Assembly (NCBI RefSeq): GCF_003265345.1
Contig: NZ_QFWW01000013.1
Coordinates: 63,321-127,320 of the forward strand
Reading direction: 5' to 3'
From: Lentzea terrae
GTDB taxonomy: Bacteria; Actinomycetota; Actinomycetes; Mycobacteriales; Pseudonocardiaceae
DNA: 64,000 bases
The position numbers were made by a program, and so were the translations under genes. Below the pieces are notes generated by a model. It had not been told where the DNA came from. It worked only from the letters and a program-made list of their open reading frames with translations, and ran no database searches. This document shows positions 62,560 through 64,000 of the stretch, piece after piece. Within the stretch, counting starts at the first letter, position 1. The number at the start of each line of letters is the position of its first letter.

Positions 62560-64000
62560 GTGCACTTCGAGATCGCTGCCGTCTCCCAGCTAGGCCAGTC
62601 GGTGGCGATGCGCGCCGCCACCGAATGGCTGGCGAGCCACGCCGAGCCCGACACCCGAACCCTGTCGCTGGCCGACCTGGCGGCGTTGGAACTCTCGAAG
62701 CCCACCCAACGAGCGAAGCTCGACACCCTCGTCCAGCACATCGGACACCAGGTGACCGAGCAGTTGGAGGCCGTCCTCGAACGGTTCCCCGAAGACGACG
62801 TCGCCGCCTCCGTGCGAGCGGTGGAGGCGGCGCTGTCGTCCGTCGACCTGTCCGACGAGGCCCTGTTAGCCGACGACGCCGACCCGGAAGTCCTGGCCCA
62901 ACGGGTCCGCCGCTCGCTGCCACGCGCCGACCTGGGCCGCTGCTACGACATCGCGCTCGACCAGTCGTGCCGCTACCTCGTGCAGATCCTCAGGCACCTG
63001 CCGTCGTTCCAGCCGCGCGCTCTCGCCGAGGTCCTCTCCCGAGCCACCGCCCAGACCGCCCTGCTCGAAGACGTCCTGTCCCGGCTGCCCCGAACGTCTT
63101 TGTACGCCCCACAAGGCACCGACAACGACGACGAGTTCCGCGACGAGTACCTCCGCTACATCGCCGCGAACCTGGACCGTCTCGAACTCCTCGGTCTGTC
63201 CATGAAGGACAAACCACGCCTGGCGCTCAGCGTCGCCTATCTGAGCCTGACCGTCTCAGGCCAGGAACGGCGGCAACGCGAGTGGTTCGGCGAGCACGAT
63301 CATCACGTGCATTCCGGGGTGAGAGTGGAGTCCGCACTTGCCGACCGCACTCTCGTCCGCGGAGAGGCAGGCTCCGGCAAGACGACCCTGCTCGACTGGC
63401 TGGCTGTCACGGCCGCGCGTGGCGGATTCGTGGGCGATCTCTGCGGTTGGAACGGGCTGATCCCGTTCCCCATCCGGCTTCGCGGCTACGCCGACTCCCC
63501 GCTGCCCACCAGGCCGGAGGACTTCGTCACCGGCTGGCTGGCCGGGATCATGCCCGCCGGCTGGGTCCATCGCGTCCTGCAAGCAGGCGCAGGACTGCTG
63601 CTGGTGGACGGCGTCGACGAGGTGCCACCGGCGAAACGGCACAGTGTCCGCGAGTGGCTACGGGAGTTCGCCGTTGCTTTCCCATCCGCACGAATCGTCG
63701 TGACGGCACGCCCGGCCGCAGCTGACGGAAAGTGGCTGGCAGAGCTCGAGTTCTCCTCCGTCCTGCTGGAGCCGATGAGCCCGACGGATGTGAAGGTGTT
63801 CCTCCAGCGGTGGCACGAAGCCGCCGAGGCACCGGAGGAAGCCCAGCGGCGGTTGGTCAGCCAGCTCGACAGCCGTGAACATCTGCGTGCGTTGGCCTCT
63901 TCGCCGTTGTTGTGCGCGATGTTGTGTGCACTCAACCTCGGCCGGACGTCCGAACTGCCACAGCACCGCATGGAGCTGTATGCGGCAGCACTCACGATGC
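62560..64000 (+). CDS. Bacterial NACHT-domain NTPase (NLR-like), partial, runs off right edge
   Basis: 480 codons are visible and the frame is still open at the edge. Residues ~1-250 form an all-helical N-terminal domain (NNH-like) with no nuclease or protease signature that I can see. The NACHT P-loop is G-E-A-G-S-G-K-T-T (268-276, K274) and Walker B is L-L-L-V-D-G-V-D-E (D350), then V-T-A-R-P as sensor. This is the STAND ATPase core of bacterial NLR-like anti-phage proteins. The C-terminal sensor lies outside the window. The start is GTG 62560, as TAACCT (62547-62552) ends 7 nt upstream (leaderless). Defence function is a family-level inference. Confidence 0.93.
   Translation, partial: MHFEIAAVSQLGQSVAMRAATEWLASHAEPDTRTLSLADLAALELSKPTQRAKLDTLVQHIGHQVTEQLEAVLERFPEDDVAASVRAVEAALSSVDLSDEALLADDADPEVLAQRVRRSLPRADLGRCYDIALDQSCRYLVQILRHLPSFQPRALAEVLSRATAQTALLEDVLSRLPRTSLYAPQGTDNDDEFRDEYLRYIAANLDRLELLGLSMKDKPRLALSVAYLSLTVSGQERRQREWFGEHDHHVHSGVRVESALADRTLVRGEAGSGKTTLLDWLAVTAARGGFVGDLCGWNGLIPFPIRLRGYADSPLPTRPEDFVTGWLAGIMPAGWVHRVLQAGAGLLLVDGVDEVPPAKRHSVREWLREFAVAFPSARIVVTARPAAADGKWLAELEFSSVLLEPMSPTDVKVFLQRWHEAAEAPEEAQRRLVSQLDSREHLRALASSPLLCAMLCALNLGRTSELPQHRMELYAAALTM

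Noticed and set aside
62556-63725. Open frame of 389 codons overlapping the NACHT gene
   Set aside because: Same strand, other frame. It has Arg/Pro-rich composition and no motif, whereas the NACHT frame carries Walker A and B.

Overview
The window comes from a high-GC actinomycete, most likely a member of the Pseudonocardiaceae (Lentzea/Saccharothrix/Amycolatopsis-like). That placement is an inference from the very high third-position GC, the MurT-GatD pair, a FolP2-type DHPS paralogue, GTG/TTG starts, leaderless promoters, an LAXTG-type surface protein and many secreted polysaccharide hydrolases. No rRNA, CRISPR array, phage or intact insertion sequence is visible.

Layout. 1-9 kb: a DnaQ-like exonuclease (cut by the window edge), a LAL-type LuxR regulator divergent from a cytochrome P450, folP2 coupled to an unknown gene, a DUF2786 protein, a secreted beta-propeller and a GlsB-like membrane protein. 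9-17.5 kb: a SWIM protein with a SNF2 helicase, a HAL/PAL-family lyase whose MIO tripeptide is altered, an alpha/beta hydrolase, and a MoaD-like protein coupled to a BNR propeller. 17.5-28.4 kb: an acyl-CoA dehydrogenase, a GH27 alpha-galactosidase, a TetR/SnoaL-like pair, an asparaginase joined to a glutamate-type ABC importer that lacks its ATPase, a cold-shock protein, a small protein with a possible amyloid-signalling tail next to a membrane protein, and an orphan sugar-binding lipoprotein. 28.5-33.8 kb: a secreted subtilase, a secreted S33 aminopeptidase and two tandem GH46 chitosanases. 33.8-41.3 kb: fused GlyRS, an LCP ligase, an XRE regulator and MurT-GatD. 41.3-46.5 kb: a TetR-controlled Baeyer-Villiger monooxygenase, alcohol dehydrogenase and carboxylesterase cluster. 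46.4-57.2 kb: an LAXTG surface protein, a GH27 + GH95 operon with a divergent TetR gene, a class I-shaped tRNA with anticodon UAG, a LuxR ATPase divergent from a GH97 enzyme, and DedA. 57.2-64 kb: a long palindromic element and repeats, oxidoreductases, a lipoprotein, a Bcp peroxiredoxin, an SMR transporter, and the first 480 codons of a bacterial NACHT (NLR-like) protein that runs off the end.

Themes. (1) Extracellular carbohydrate use: GH27 x2, GH95, GH97 and GH46 x2, with LacI-type operators placed at promoters. (2) A likely alcohol -> ketone -> ester -> acid + alcohol route at 41.3-45.7 kb. (3) Cell-wall amidation and wall-polymer attachment by MurT/GatD and LCP. (4) Many genes appear leaderless: a TAnnnT box ends 6-8 nt before the start codon. 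(5) The long gaps between convergent genes (9.1, 15.7 and 57.3 kb) hold degenerate GC-rich repeats that do not look coding.
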